DNA of 64,000 bases, taken from positions 1 through 64,000 of the forward strand of contig MDYQ01000812.1 in NCBI GenBank assembly GCA_003024175.1. The letters run 5' to 3'. This document shows, piece by piece, positions 45,484 to 58,245 of this stretch (position 1 is its first letter; every line of letters begins with the position of its first letter). The notes beneath the pieces are model-generated. The model ran no database searches. It saw only the letters and a list, made by a program, of their open reading frames with translations, and was not told where the DNA came from. Made by a program: the position numbers and the translations under genes. This DNA comes from Planoprotostelium fungivorum. Taxonomy: Eukaryota; Evosea; Variosea; Cavosteliida; Cavosteliaceae.

Positions 45484-46551
45484 AGAGGAGGTAAGCCCAG
45501 GTGTTGTTGTTCAGAAGAGAGCTAAGCCATGTGTTCTTGTTCAGAAGAGAGCTTGTGGAGGAAGGCATTTGGCCGTTGCGACTTGTGTCTCAGTGAAGAT
45601 CCAAGTGAGGATGTTCCATGGTTGTTGTGGCTGTGAGGCTGTTGTTGGCTTGTTCCTCTGTGTGCTAAGCAGAAAATGATTTACCGGAACCACTAACTGC
45701 ATAAATCCTCCTTCTTCGGCGGTTTAACGTGTTTGTGACGTTAACAACCGAAAAAATTTGCATATCGGCGGATTCTAGAGTCACGTGACCGGGCGATCCG
45801 CCCTACGGTCCAGGTCTCCTTGTTCCTTTTGGTGGCAGACTGATGGTGCATTCCGATACCGATGTGTCCTCTAGTTGGGATAAGATCTCTTTCTGAGGAA
45901 GCATCACTTGATCTATACAAATTCTGTTTCAGGTGAGCTCGTCGCAATCGAGAAAATGAGAGCCAGGTATGGATCACTCGTCAAAGGCATTAGATCTCAC
46001 AAGTCTAGTCTAACGTATCTGAAGCAATGAACACACTGATTGATTGTAGTAGAGGGATTCACATTCTTCTCTTCTTCTTCATTTATCTGTGACATGACTA
46101 GCCTAAGGAAGACCGTTCGATGCCACCCTTTGCAGCGACGAATGCTGATCCAAAAATGTTTCATTCAAGTTTGATCTTATCGTCAGATCCGTTTTTATGT
46201 CACCATCTGAACATCTTCGTCACTGTCTGTGGTGATCAGCAAAAACTTGACATCTTCAGCACAATCGCTGTTCCACCCAAATCTGTGACAAATTCTGCGA
46301 TGAGGAGAGCAGAGAGGACGACGATGAGAGTGATGACGGTGTTGACTATCTTTGCCCTCGTGTTTGTCTTCGAAACTGAATGATAACCCATTCATAATCG
46401 ATTCACTTTATATCGAATTACATTAGAAGAGAGAAACATGTATACAGATCGTGTAATCGTTTATCCAAGATGTTTAGTGTACAGTACTAATAAATAAGCT
46501 CTCGTCTATCATACAGGTGTCCCGAATGGCCGCCCCCTGGGACAACATCGT
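45484..46551. other. Long intergenic stretch, no gene recognised
   Basis: A short direct repeat (TTGTTCAGAAGAGAGCT, about 45510 and 45540) lies near the left end. A minus-strand frame at 45741-45977 and a plus-strand frame at 46120-46383 have no recognisable domain. Promoter or 5' exons of the neighbouring minus-strand gene (44923-45480) probably lie at the left end. Confidence 0.45.
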
Positions 46552-47384
46552 CTAATCCGTGCGGACCAGAGCGGGGAGGTAAACCATGGATCTGGCAGGG
46601 TTATCTATGGACATGGACCAACGCATCGAGCTGATGGGTTGTGCGGCCTGCGATTTCACGGGGGACGAGGAACTTCTTGGTTTGTTGACAAGAGGCAGTT
46701 CGAGTTCTGGGCTCTTGCAACCATTGTTAATCCAGTTGTGGGTTCGGATGATACTGGCGACAACTCCTGGGATTTCGAATGAGCGATGTGACTTAAGAGG
46801 TGGGATCTCACCTGCCAAGATGATGGTCATCGTATAGAGGGTCCAGGTGGACTGAGTCATCGCTAAGAGCACGGCACTGGCCATCACGATGAGAGTATTC
46901 GATAGCTCCAAGACTTGAGAGCTCTTTCTCTTGTCATTGGTCGAAGAGAGGACGGCAGTCAATACATTATAGCTGCCGAAACAGAATACGGTGATCCCGT
47001 GCGATAGGAGGGTCATCGGTGTAGTATGGGTGAAGATGCCTACGCTGAGGAAAGCCTCCCATACCATCAGAACCGTCGAGATTCCTTCCCTTCTTTAGAC
47101 ATATTTCCTTCAATGGACGGCGTGGACTCACCTTGAACGATGGCTGAGCTCAGGTACATCTTATTTTGGGTAAGTTTCATTCTCAGCTTCATTTCAGTGC
47201 TGTTTCTTTTCGTGAGGATCGTGTTGCGTGATGATGTAAGGTCAGTTTGTATCCAGCTGCGCCTCGGAACAATAAAACTGTCGGACTCTCGCCGAAAATT
47301 CGCCCACACCACTGAAAGGTCCGTCCCGACTTCTGGATGACAATCTCGTTCTTCTCCATCAATTGTAGTCATCCTCTGAGACAT
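46552..47384 (-). CDS. Multi-pass membrane protein, unrecognised
   Basis: The start is MSQRMTTIDGEERDCHP at 47384. An N-terminal soluble part of about 80 residues is interrupted by at least one 32-nt intron. After 'KMYLSSAIVQ' a second exon gives hydrophobic stretches: 'VWEAFLSVGIFTHTTPM', 'HGITVFCFGSYNVLTAVL', 'LIVMASAVLLAMTQSTW' and 'LYTMTIILAGEI'. That is about four membrane passes. The C-terminus is polar (KPRSSSSPVKSQAAQPISS) and ends LPALVRTD at TAG 46552-46554. Ser clusters suggest a cytosolic, phosphorylatable tail. No family is named; a truncated seven-TM receptor is possible. The alternative frame for exon 1 is also open, so the N-terminal half is uncertain. Confidence 0.5.
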
Positions 47385-47775
47385 CTTCTCACAGCGAAAA
47401 AGTTGAAGAGCAGTTAGAGGTATGCAACCACAGAGGTACTACCACATAGACAACACATCGATGAAGGGAGAGAGAAACGACTTTTCCTTCAGAAGCTTCT
47501 GTCACGAGCACGTCGGAGCTTTCTCCTGGAGCTCCGAATCACGTGATGTCCCTTTCTCTTCGTCTCATCTTCTCATATCCCCCTATCCAAGCTCACAACA
47601 TCTTCAAGTCAACCATATCACCTTCTCTATCGAAATCAAACACCACCTTCATCATCATCTCTTTATTTCGTGTTGTGGCACTAACGGCGACGATGTCTCC
47701 AGGGGTGTCATGCCAGCCGTGAGAACGACTCTCCATGGCCTATAGAGGGTTCAGAAGGTGTCTCTCTGTCTCTTC

Positions 47776-50641
47776 TCACCTCAGTCGGAACATGAGGTCT
47801 TCCCTCCCGTTCACTTGACTCAGCGCGGTTGCGGCCGCAGGTGCATTCTTAAAGACGGCGATGGTGGTCTTGTCTACGTTCTTCACAGAGACGGCCCCCA
47901 TGGACATGACCTCCTCTTCCCAGTCTTCTGCTCCCTCTAATGGAAGTACCTGTGGAGTTGAGATGGACGTGAGATGATGAGAGGGTACCTCTAAGATGTG
48001 AGAGATGTAGAAGCTGTCAAAGGACGAGCTGCGGGGGAGATTAGGAACAGGAGGGTTGTAGAAGGAGGGGGTGTTCATGTTGGAGTAGGGGTTGTAGGAG
48101 GGAACGGGGGCGGGGTCTCTCTCTACGGGCAGCAGAGGAGCTCCTTTGTTCTTACTATTCGTCTGTCCTTCCTTTCAGCTCTCACTCCACAATGAGATCG
48201 AATGAGAGAATAAAATAGAATAAAATCCACCTCGGTCGTGGGAGCATTTGGATCGAAGAGGGTGGCAGAAGGCTTGGGAGGTCTCCTCTGGTAGTCATCT
48301 GAGCCGATGTAGATGGTACCACTGTTTGCATGTCCAGAGGACATCTGCATGTTAGGAGGGGGGATGGTGCCCGGGTGATAGAAGGGAGGGTGTTGTAGAA
48401 TGGGTGACGTCATCATGGGGTACTGACTGTTCTGCACCATGGGAGGATATCCACCACCCATCATCACTCCGTTGTTACGAAAGTTCGCGGAATTATACGT
48501 GGGCCAGGCGGACTTCTCCCTCTCTCCTTCCGTCGTGGTCGTGTTACCTGAATCAAATGAATATTGAATTCCTTTTCATGTTTCACCTTTCATGTTGGGA
48601 GGGGGAACGGGAGAGGTGGGGCCAGAGGGGTAGTAGACGTAGGGAGGTGCTCTGTAGTAATTCACATTCTGCTGCGGTGGCTGTGCCGCCTGAGCCGGGG
48701 TGGAATGGCGCGTTGTAGAAGGTGAGCTCGTGGCGTTGTTCTACCCCCGTCAGCTCTCTACAACGGAGCCCTCTCACCTTCTTGTTACGACTCGCCTCCA
48801 ATTTGGGGTATTCGTCCGTCTCTCCCTCTACAAACTGCCAGAAATGAGTTTTCATCTGATTTTCATCCAATTTCACCTTGTTCTTCGCATCGTTATTGCT
48901 ACGTGGCTGTTTAGAAGCGGATGGAGGAGGAAAGGGATCCTCCTGTGTCATCTGTCCGAATGGATAAGGGACGAATCCTCCAGGTGGTGGGAAACTCGGC
49001 CTGATGCGTTGAGTCGTTGTAGACGATCGATTCTTCTCTACACACCGTCCGGGGTAATACGGCATGGGTCCAACGGATTTCCCGCCAAAATCGAAAGGGC
49101 CGTTGAATATTCCCATGGTATCATAGGGCTTACCCGTGCTCCACGGATTACCCCCACTCGATATGTACCCTCCCTCTCCTTGATTCCCTTCTCACGTCAC
49201 TCACGAAACTCGTGGAGAACTCACCGTAGAATCCAGAATTGAGAGGTACAGGTTGTGGATTGTAGTTGGGATAGCCTTGGTGTCTGGGGTGGAAGCTCTG
49301 TGGGTTGGTGGGTGCAGGGCCACTGGAATTACTGCTCGTGGCCGGAGCCGTTGTAGTCCGAGACGGAGCCGTTCCTGGAATGGATGATTTCACCGGGGGT
49401 ACCACTGGGGCCTTGATGCTGTCCTTCTCTTCCGTGGGGTTCTTCATCAGAAGGGGAGCACTCGTCATCACTTTCTTCTTATCGTCGAGAGATGTCGCAG
49501 CTGTGGTGATGAGGATGATATCTCATACGATATCTCACCGAGAGATGACGTCACGTCGGTGAGGGGGGAATTGTCGATACCTTCCTCCGTCTCCTTCTCT
49601 GGACCAAATATTCTGGCCCTGGCCTTGGCATACTCCTCTTCTCTCTCTTCCAGTGTCATGTTTGGATTAGAGGGTGGTCTCGTGCTGTAAGCGGGGTATG
49701 ACATCTCAGCAGAAGGTCCCTGTGGTCTCTGTTGTCGTCAGATACTTGCGTGAAACTCGGATGAAATTTCACCGAACGTGGGGGCGCGGGTTCCAGTGTG
49801 GGTGCTGAAGTCTGCGAGGCTTGACTTTCACTCGTTGTAGATGATCGCTCGTGACCCTGGCCGTATCGATCTCGCCTCATGATTTTGAATGATTTATTCG
49901 AGGTGGGTGGGGCTTCAGGTTGTTCTACCAAATCAGAGAAACGGAGTATGGGCCTGCACTCGTTCACCAAAGTGAAGAACGAGAGGACTCACACTCTAGA
50001 GTCGGGTGTCTTCTGTAGAGCGACGGCCCTCTTACCTGGCTCTTGTTCCACGACAATGTGTTCGAGTTGAAAGTATTGTGCCACGCGATGGACGATGAGC
50101 CGCTGATAAGAAGACTGAGGGGGTAACATCAATTTGGTCTGTCTAAATGGGGTGAGATCAGATGAGGTGAGAGGATCTCGGTCTCATACCTTGGATTGTT
50201 GATGAATTTTTCGAGCTCGCTGTCTAATTTGAGGATGGTGAGTCGGTCTCGAAAGTTGACCAGGGCGTTCATCAGAAACTGATCGATCTGGAAACCATCG
50301 TTGGGTGATATCTGATGACGTCATTAGAAAGGAGTTCGAATGGGCTGACAAATCTCACTTCTCCTTCTTCATCTTGTGGATAATGACCTTCTTGTGAGTG
50401 AATCGATGATTCGGACTGCGGAACATGAGTTCAGATGATCTCCCTTCGTTGTTGAAATGTATCTATCTCACCGATTTGAACCCCATAAAATTCTCTTCTT
50501 CGTTGCTGCTGTTCTTTTCAGACAAGATGTTTTCTGAAGATGCAGGTGATTGTGAGTGCGCTCCCATCTCTGCCTGTAAAATTCGAGTCAGCCTCTAAAT
50601 CATCCACCAGAGGTGGAAGAGGGAGAATAACAACTCACCAT
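47776..50641 (-). CDS. R3H and SUZ domain RNA-binding protein
   Basis: R3H-SUZ proteins (animal R3HDM1/2, fly Encore) bind single-stranded nucleic acid and regulate mRNA. Exon 1 is only ATG; after a GTGAG intron comes 'AEMGAHSQSPASSENILS'. The R3H part is clear: 'GFQIDQFLMNALVNFRDR', 'LDSELEKFINNPR', 'KLMLPPQSSYQRLIVHRVA', then 'QYFQLEHIVVEQEPGK', which includes the R-x-x-x-H signature (RLIVH). The SUZ motif is 'KSFKIMRRDRYGQGHERS'. The long C-terminal half (about 47780-49850) is Pro/Gln/Asn/Tyr-rich and disordered (FPPPGGFVPYPFG, MMMGGGYPPM). It ends with 'KNVDKTTIAVFKNAPAAA' and FRLR near 47776; further splicing at that point is possible. Cytoplasmic mRNP function is the likely role. Confidence 0.82.
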
Positions 50642-51089
50642 TTTCTATTGAATTCCCAGGCGCTCTGCCTAGATATAACCTATGATATGCCAGAGATAGT
50701 AGGTTCTAGAGTTGATTCTTTATATCAGATCAGGTAGATCATCATGGACCTGAATGGAATACTGAATGGACGCAGATGGTCCTGGACTGGCGGAAAGATA
50801 TATGTTCCGCTCTGTCTTCGATACTGCAGGTGTATTCACACCACTTGTCCTCTGTGCTTGAGTAATGGGGTGACGAGATCAGATGTAAAAGATTCATTTA
50901 ATTCATTATCTTCAACCAAACAACGAACCACCTTCACCAGCCGGTCACTCAGACACCCGGTCGGAGTGAGTGCAGAAACAGACACTGAGGTTCTATAACA
51001 GGCCTACGGCTTAGATGCTGGGGGCTCCTGTCTGGGTATAAAACTTACCAGGATGGTGACGTGTCAAGAAGGGGATGACAACACAAGAT
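50642..51089. other. Intergenic, no gene recognised
   Basis: Upstream of the R3H gene start. No coding signal or named element is seen; the R3H gene promoter must lie here. Frames at 50744-50998 have no recognised domain. Confidence 0.5.
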
Positions 51090-52395
51090 TCATCTTTGAC
51101 GAATGAAGGTAACGAGGAGAACACAATTTATCTTCAAGCACGATGTTTTCTGAGGGTCATATTGTGCAACAAGAGAGAATCGTTCATGTGGTACGTCGGC
51201 ATTGCGACCCACTTGAGTAGAGCCTCTCTGCTCTCCTTTGGTGTCAAATCTGTTTCGCATCATCCACCACAATGAGATGACCATGCGATCACCTGCCGTA
51301 TCGTATCCTCTATCGAACAGAGCTTGCTTCACTTCCTCATCGGACAGTGAGTCGATGCCACCTTGTCGGATCTTGACGTCATCGATTCGAATCCACTTCA
51401 AGTAATCCTTCAACTTGTGGCGAGCGAAACTGTTTGACTTGAGCTGACTTGACTCGAAATGAATGCAAACGAATCGTTTGGAGAGAAGGAGAGACTCACT
51501 AGGCGGGTAGGAACCCTTTCAGACCGAGATAACGGAGGAAACGATCGACAGAGGGGTCGGTCAGTCTCTCTACGGGGGTGTCGAACAGTTCGGGTATGGT
51601 CTGCTTGGCGATGGGCTCATCGATGTTCTGACATCATGCGTGAGGAGAGATGAAAGGATCGGACTCACTTGGAGGAAACTGCTCTGAGCGTAGTCGGCCA
51701 ACTTGATGTGCTCGGCGAATGGCTTCGTGGTGTATTCGGATGACATGGCATCCTTGACTCCCTTCTCTATCGTGTCAGACAGTTGCACTCTGTCCTTCAA
51801 CCACTTGGCGTAATCTGCTTCCTGTTGGTGGTTAAAGGCGAAGACAATGGATGAGATGATGGTGCGAGAGACTCACCCTCTGTTCGGGTTGCTTCAGAGC
51901 TTTGGGTAAGATGGCGGGGAAGAGGAGACAAACGACGGGGATCGTGTAACCGACAATGGGGATCCAGAAGGCGATCAATACGGGAGCGGCCTTCTTCAAC
52001 TATGATCCACGTCATTCTCTTGCAGTCGAACTTCGTCACACCTCAGCAGTCGTCTCACGGACATGTCTGATCTCTGCTCGGGATCCGATGGTGTTGAGAT
52101 CGATTCCGTACTCTCTTTTGATGGCATTCATCTATTTTGATTGAATGTGATGTAGATGCAAGTCCATTACCTTCTTATAATCAGCCCAGAGTGACTTACT
52201 TCCACTCATGAATGGGGCCAAAGCTGCCTTCAACTTGGTCATGGCCGTTTGAACATCTGATTTTCCGACCGAATCAGTTGAAACAAAACGATTGACTCTC
52301 TGAATCGATTGGATGCGAGGGATAGAGGTGGTCGTGGTAGATCTTAGGACGAAGACGAAACGTCTGTCCCTCGTGAGCTGTGCGATGCCGTTCAT
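51090..52395 (-). CDS. LETM1-domain mitochondrial inner-membrane protein
   Basis: LETM1/Mdm38-type proteins sit in the mitochondrial inner membrane; they act in K+/H+ (or Ca2+) exchange and ribosome binding. The N-terminus MNGIAQLTRDRRFVFVLRS is Arg-rich and amphipathic, a likely presequence. 'GSKSLWADYKKMNAIKREYG' and 'FWIPIVGYTIPVVCLLFPA' (the TM segment with the LETM1-type LP...FP pattern) follow. The ribosome-binding-like C-terminal region has 'RFLRYLGLKGFLPA' and 'WIRIDDVKIRQGGIDSLSD'. The line ends with 'EEVKQALFDRGYD', typical of the family (IR-x-GG-x-x-SLS-x-EEL). The last exon runs to a stop at 51090 without a further recognised motif, so the end is approximate. No EF-hand is seen, as in the shorter LETM1-like proteins. 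About five introns interrupt the gene. Confidence 0.85.
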
Positions 52396-53126
52396 GTTTC
52401 GTGTGGCACGTTACCTGATCAGATCGGGCCTTGTAGACGACACAGACCTCTTTCAAGAAGACATAATTCGACCTTTATCACTTCTTTATAGAGCAACGCT
52501 CCACGTGTCCAGACGTCCAGACACAAGCCCAGTCACGCTGTGCTTGCTTTTTGAACGCTTCATTCCCGCCCATATTTTCAGTATGAAATATCGTTATTTG
52601 AACTATCTCGAAACACCAACGTGGAGGGACAGAGCGAATTCCACTGAGAATATGGACAGTGACGCAGCATAGACCGCGCTCCTCCACCCAAATGCTCAAT
52701 CCAGGATCCAGCGGACGAAATCTGGATGAAAGGTCAACCGAGATGACATGCCAAATTCCTATTCACCTGGCAACGGAGAGGGTTCTGAGACACTATTTTG
52801 TGCATCCCAATGGACATAAACATTGAAAGCAGCGTGCGATAAGACGCACGGCTGCAGACAGCAGCTCATGAAGAGCCCACTTTAGAGGAAGGAACGTATT
52901 GGATGGATACGCACGAGGAAGATGACCCATGCCGCCGTGTCGATAGATGATCAAAGATGAATGCATCTGGTGTACAGGCGAAAGGCAGAGAGGAAGTCAC
53001 CTACAGTAGCACAACTTCTAGAGGATATTTTGAAGAGTACCAATAAGAAACCCACCGTACCACACGCAAGTTGAGACGTCAGACATCAGCACGATGACGA
53101 CATCACTCACGATAAACCCTCACGTT
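52396..53126. other. Intergenic, no gene recognised
   Basis: Lies between the LETM1-like start and the iksA-type kinase stop. Frames here (for example 52478-52699) lack domains. The promoter of the LETM1-like gene is presumably at the left end. Confidence 0.5.
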
Positions 53127-55501
53127 TTATTTTGTCTTCATGTGTCTCCTCGATGTGTTCATCATCAGAGCCACCGACACGGTCGTGAATGCCATGTGCA
53201 ACATCAGCTGCCATCGACCAGAGTCTTCTCCCTCCCTGTATAACCCCACTTGAACTATATACAATAACGTCCAGACGAATCGAATTCCAGCCAGACTGAA
53301 TTGAGCCCACATGACCACCCTCGGTCTGTCCTCCATCACCATCACGATCTCTTCTCTTTCCACTCACCTGACAGAGTCCAAAACCATAGCTGCTATGCCC
53401 ATGAGAAGAGAGACGTAGATGTGGAGGGGGCGAGGATTACACTGCAGACCTCCCATCCAGAAGACCACCTGCTCGCATCAGCATCATGTGAGATGGATGA
53501 CAGTCACCTGAGGTATGAAGACCAAGAGTTGCATAGGCAGGAGGAGCCAAGGGATCCTGATGTGATCTCCCGAATCACTGAGAAGACGATGACGATGGGT
53601 GGGCGATGATGGTGGGTGATGGTGAGTTTCTACTTTCTTCACCAAGGGTTCAAACTGAAAGAGGTAAGAAGAGAATATCTACGTCGTTTTACCTTGCTGG
53701 AGGACAGCTGACGTGGCACATTGGCCCTGCGGAAGACTTTGTTCAGTTTCCCCGATGAGTTGGGGATACGAGTGATGTAAGGGGATCCGTTGGCGGTACT
53801 GCTCTGATTCATCTACAACGAGTCAGTTGAGAAGATGGAGAGCCACTCACCATCTCGTTTCTCGTAGAAGTGAGATTACTGATGAAGGGACACGTTAAGA
53901 TTTCGACCGTAGTGGGTCTGTCCCTGGGAAGTATAGACATCAGTGCCTCCGTCATATTCAAAATGGCTTCACTGCGATTGTGATTTCCGGGAAACTTTAA
54001 TCTACAACGAGTCAATTCAAATACGACGCTCCGTTCTCACTTTCTGAATCGTAGAATCTCTTCAGCCAGTTCCTCTCGATCGCAATTCTCCAAGTTGGCC
54101 TGTAAGAAGGGAAGCTCTTTGAAGGCCATGGCATACAAGACAACGCCCAGGGACCACACGTCGCTCTTCTCGTCTGCCACGCGTCAATTCAGATAAGGAG
54201 GTCATCTCGTTCACCGCAGAATTCTACGTAGTCGCCGGCCTCATTGGTGCGTAATAGTTCAGGGGCGACGTACTCCACGGTTCCAGTGGCGCCAGTGCGT
54301 TTGTATGGCTTCTCTTGATCCCTCTGGCAAGTCCCAAAGTCCGAGATTAAAAGGTGGGTGCTGCGAGAGTTCAACATTTAAATAGGAAGGTTTGGGATCA
54401 CCTGGCGATGCCGTTCTTGATGGTCTGATGTAACAGTATGTTCTGTGGTTTTAGATCTCTGTGGACGATTCCACATTGGTGGAGGTAATTCAAACCCTCA
54501 CAGATGTCGATGAAGTCTGGGTTGCATGAGATGACAGTGATGGAGGTGAAGACACATGAGATGGTGAGACTCACACTTCCATATGAGATCCTCTGGAAGG
54601 CCTCCCCTCTGTCTTGGATTCCAGATGACATCGGCGAGAGATCCACCGTTGGCATACTCCATGAGAATGAAGAGACAAGGTATCTCGGGTCCAAAGTCGG
54701 CACATCTTCCGTATTCAAGCCACGAATGTTGGTAGTTGACGATGTTCGGATGCTTTTGGATGGTCTCCAGGGCTTTCACCTGTTACGTCCATCAGCATCA
54801 CTCCATGTTCATGATGTCCATTTCACCTCCGCGATGACTTTATGTAGCCACGGTATGTTGTCTCCCACCGGGACTTTCTTCACCGCGTATAGACCGAGAT
54901 CGATGCCGTGAATCACATGGCGCGCCAGGAAGACAGCACCGAAGCCGCCGGATCCTATCTTCTTCTCCTGTTGGAAGAATCGACTGGAGTCATCTCAGTT
55001 TCACCATGAGAAGGTTATCACCTGTAATACCCAGAGTTCAATGATTCTGGAGATAGAGGATCAGCAGCTCCATTCTCTCTCCTCCTTCCGTCACTATTTC
55101 GTTGTTGCTGCCTCTGGTGGTCCAAGAGGAGAAAATAGTCTCGAGATTGGAATGCCTACGGCGGTTGAGTGATGTTGTCATTGATGTTCGATCTCTCACG
55201 TCTCGATTGAGGTCTGAGCCGCTCCACGAATTTGGACGAGAGGAAGGAATGGGTTGGTTGCACAGTGGACAACGAGAATCATTCGAGTTGTGATTCGAGT
55301 GCGAGTGAGAATGATTCTCATTTTCGAGTGTCCTGACGCTCACACCATCCGTATCATTCCATAGAACAATCTTCCGGTTGTCTGTATCGTAACTGTGATG
55401 CTTCACAAATCGATTCGCAAAGAGAAGCAGAAGGAGCCTCACCTGATGACATGCCATTGATCGTGGTTGTATAGCATCAACTGCCCATCTTTAGCTCGCA
55501 T
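53127..55501 (-). CDS. Serine/threonine protein kinase of the IKS1/iksA type with C-terminal membrane segments
   Basis: The start MRAKDGQLMLYNHDQWHVI is at 55501. A Cys pair (RCPLCNQPIPSS) follows, characteristic of the N-terminus of IKS1-like kinases. The kinase domain is complete: 'EKKIGSGGFGAVFLARHV' (Gly loop), 'LYAVKKVPVGDN' (Lys), 'GIVHRDLKPQNILL' (HRD, Asn) and 'LLISDFGTCQ' (DFG). 'ATGTVEYVAPELL' (APE) and 'SDVWSLGVVLYAMAF' follow. It is therefore probably active. After a Ser-rich linker, two or more hydrophobic stretches ('LLPMQLLVFIPQVVFWMGG', 'IRFVWTLLYIVQVG') suggest membrane anchoring, as in fungal and Dictyostelium relatives. The stop is TAA at 53127-53129. Introns near 53820 and 54001 end in CGTTGTAG. 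Function in this lineage is unknown. Confidence 0.88.
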
Positions 55502-55605
55502 GTGCCGTCGTGCAAGCATGTCTTTGCGTTTTGCACACAATTTGTTTACAAACGGAATAATTCATTAAGGAGGAATTTTCCGATCAGATCACATCAGCAA
55601 ATAAC

Positions 55606-56585
55606 ATGGCGGACAGAAGAGCGACCAACAAGTACTACCCACCAGAATGGGACCCATCCAAGGGCTCTATCAACACCTTCGTTGGACAACATCCTCTCAG
55701 AGACCGTGCGAGGAAATTGAAGACGGAGGGTATCCTCGTGGTACGTTTCGAGATGCCTTACAATATATGGTGTGGAGGCTGCCATCAGCACATTGGAAAG
55801 GGTGTTCGATTCAATGCAGAGAAGAAGCAGGCTGGAAATTACTACTCGACGAAGATATGGAACTTTGGAATGAAGTGTCACCTCTGCTCTCATCGCATAG
55901 AGATCGAGACCGATCCAAAGAACCACGATTACATCATCAAAGTGGGAGCCGACCGTAAAACGGAGACATGGGACAGTGCAGAGACGGGCATCATCCAATT
56001 GGAGGGCGAGGAACATGCACAGAAGATGGCAGAGGATCCATTCTTTCGTCTGGAGAATTCGGCCAAGGACGTCGAGAAGGCCAAGGAGAAAGTGCCACAA
56101 TTGGAGGACCTCATCGAATTTGCAAAGAGCAGGAGCGACACTCGAGAGATGTCCTCCATGCTGAGAGCCGACTTTAGAAAGAAACGAAAGGAGCTGGAAG
56201 ACATGGACAGACAAGGGAAGGCAATAGGTAATTCCAATCTCCATCTCATCACATGCATCATATGATGTTCATCACTGAACCATCTTCAGGCTTACCGATG
56301 CCATTATTGCCAGTATCAGAGACCGACAGAGAAGAGGCCAAGGAGGTCGTCTTTCGAAAAGATAAGAATGCCCTGGTGCAAGATTTGAAGAAGAGGAGAT
56401 TACAAGTGGCGTCGGCATCGATCTTTGGCAACGACAAGAACAACCAACTGAAGAAGACAAAGATCAACCTCTTGTCCTCCGCTCAGAAGAATCAACAACC
56501 TCTTCTCTCCCTCCTCAAGCCCAGCCGAACCGTTGTAGATAGTCAGAAGAAAGGTTTAAAAGTTTTATCCAACACAAAGACGTAA
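55606..56585 (+). CDS. CCDC130/YJU2-type splicing factor (CWC16 family)
   Basis: CWC16 family proteins (Yju2, CCDC94, CCDC130) act in the spliceosome around catalytic activation. The start MADRRATNKYYPPEWDPSK is the family N-terminus. 'GILVVRFEMPYNIWCGGCH' and 'HIGKGVRFNAEKKQAGNYY' follow. The zinc-binding Cys residues are in CGGC and 'MKCHLCSHRIEIETDP'. 'NHDYIIKVGADRKTETWD' follows, as in CCDC130. A predicted coiled coil spans about 56000-56220. One intron (about 56228-56290) precedes 'LPMPLLPVSETDREEA'. The Lys-rich C-terminus ends KVLSNTKT. Length (about 300 residues) is typical. It is divergent from the iksA-type kinase gene, with only 104 bp between starts, so the promoter is probably shared. 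Confidence 0.94.
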
Positions 56586-56780
56586 GCCAGCAGAGATGAC
56601 AGCTGCATCGGTGAAGAATCTCTGAAGAGGATGTACAGTAGAGACGGAGACATCTTTATATAAATCCGCTCGTTTCCTTTCGATCCATTCTCAACGTGAA
56701 TACCGAGAATATCATTTGTTCCCCAATTCATTTTGGAGAGTCATTATCGTATATACAAGGATGGCTATGCCCTCCCACCG

Positions 56781-58245
56781 TTACACCTGTTCGATTCAGC
56801 ACTTCTCTCTTCTGTCTCTCCTCACCTCCACGAAGGTATGCATCCTGTTGTTGTGATGCTGTGTCCTCCGGTGGTGATTCGGTTTTCGAGACAGAACGGC
56901 GCTCCTCTTAAATCCCATGGTGTTGCTGTTCTCTCCGCACTTGACTAGAACGATGGTGTCTAACGTGCAATCTCGGCCGCTTCCCAAGTCGAAGGGTTGC
57001 AGCGCCTTCATCACTCGACCACACGAGATGGGCATGATGGGCTGTTGGATGTTCGACTCTTCAAAGTGTTTCTTGTGTCTGACGTGTTGGCGCAGGGCAC
57101 ATCTGTCAACGTATCAGATGTGAATGGTGGAGATGATTCGACACCGACCTGTCTTTAAATTCTCGGTTACATATGGGACAGTCGAACGTTGTCTTCATCC
57201 ACTTCTTCAACAAGTTGTTGGACTTGACTTCATCTTCTGAACGTGTGGCCATCTTGAGATAGATGGCTCTGGACACCCAGGCATCTGTGGCTGCGTATTG
57301 AATTTGAGCTCGACTGAGGATCTGATGAGGTGTCAATCGCGAGGAAGAAGAGAGAGAGAACTCACCTGTTGTTCCCAATCAGAAACAGCATGTTTCTTGT
57401 CAAGATAGCAATGGAGGAAAGATCGAGTCAAGGCCTTCAGTCCGAGAGGATAGAGATTTTTCGTGATGGCGATCTCCTTGATATCAATCACATTGTGAAG
57501 TGTGATACCGTGCTGCTCTTCGAGCTTCTGAGCGTCATTGTGATCAATGGTGTGTCCAATCTACCAAATTTTATTCAGCTCGGGATGGAAGTTGAAATGG
57601 ATGATTAAGAATCTGATTTCGTTATCATGTTTTTCTCTCACCTTACAAATGGAGTGTGAGGTCAATAACTCCACGAGTGAATTGGGTATGCACCCCAATA
57701 GGTTGATGCGAAATAGTATACAGACACTGACCCCCGAAATCTGAATGAGAGCAATAGGATGATTGTCTCCCGGTAGAAGATTGGGCTTCCATTCCATATC
57801 GAATCCCACGATCGTTTCGTGTGCTATTAGCTTCAATGCGTCCTCCGCTTGTGATAATTGTTCCACCATCACAATTGCTCCTTTGAAGAGAATCTGTGGG
57901 AGGCGGTCTTCCTCTTGTTGAATCATGTCCAATGATAATCTAGAGGGTGATCCTACAGCGTCGCGGGGGATAAAGGAAGGCGCATCCAATAGTTGATGCA
58001 TGGGTTGTGATTGGAAGCGAGGTTGGACCATCTCCCATTGAACTGAAGGGAGGGAGTGATCATACATCGTTTCGTAGACTCTGTTCTCTCCTGTTCCTTC
58101 TACCTGATGCTCCTAAAGCCTTCGCCGGAATGTTTTTGTGCTCTCGGAAACTTCTTTTCCCGCGGTCCTCCGCCCCTTGGCGGGAACAGTGGGGGCTCCC
58201 TTTATCGTTTGATATTTGCATCTCTTCCTCTCCTTGGTCGTCCAT
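56781..58245 (-). CDS. DEDD-type 3'-5' exonuclease with C2H2-like zinc finger
   Basis: The exonuclease fold (WRN-exo/RNase D type) is shown by 'ALKLIAHETIVGFDMEWKP', with the first catalytic Asp and Glu in FDMEW. 'HPIALIQISG' and 'CKIGHTIDHNDAQKLEEQ', with the second Asp region, follow. 'LKALTRSFLHCYLDKKHAV' and 'AQIQYAATDAWVSRAIY', with the Y-x-x-x-D motif (YAATD), follow, so catalytic residues look complete. A C-terminal zinc finger follows: 'CPICNREFKDRCALRQHVR'. It suggests nucleic-acid tethering. The start MDDQGEEEMQISNDK (58245) is conservative: upstream 'RSPLSPKERQTILEATT' is in the same frame and coding-like, but a stop or an unresolved intron separates it from a further upstream ATG. 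The C-terminus near 56781 is tentative. Confidence 0.82.

Noticed and set aside
48768-48790. Candidate 20-nt intron ending CGTTGTAG in the R3H-SUZ gene
   Set aside because: The reading frame passes straight through in phase, while removing 20 nt breaks it, so the word is coding here.
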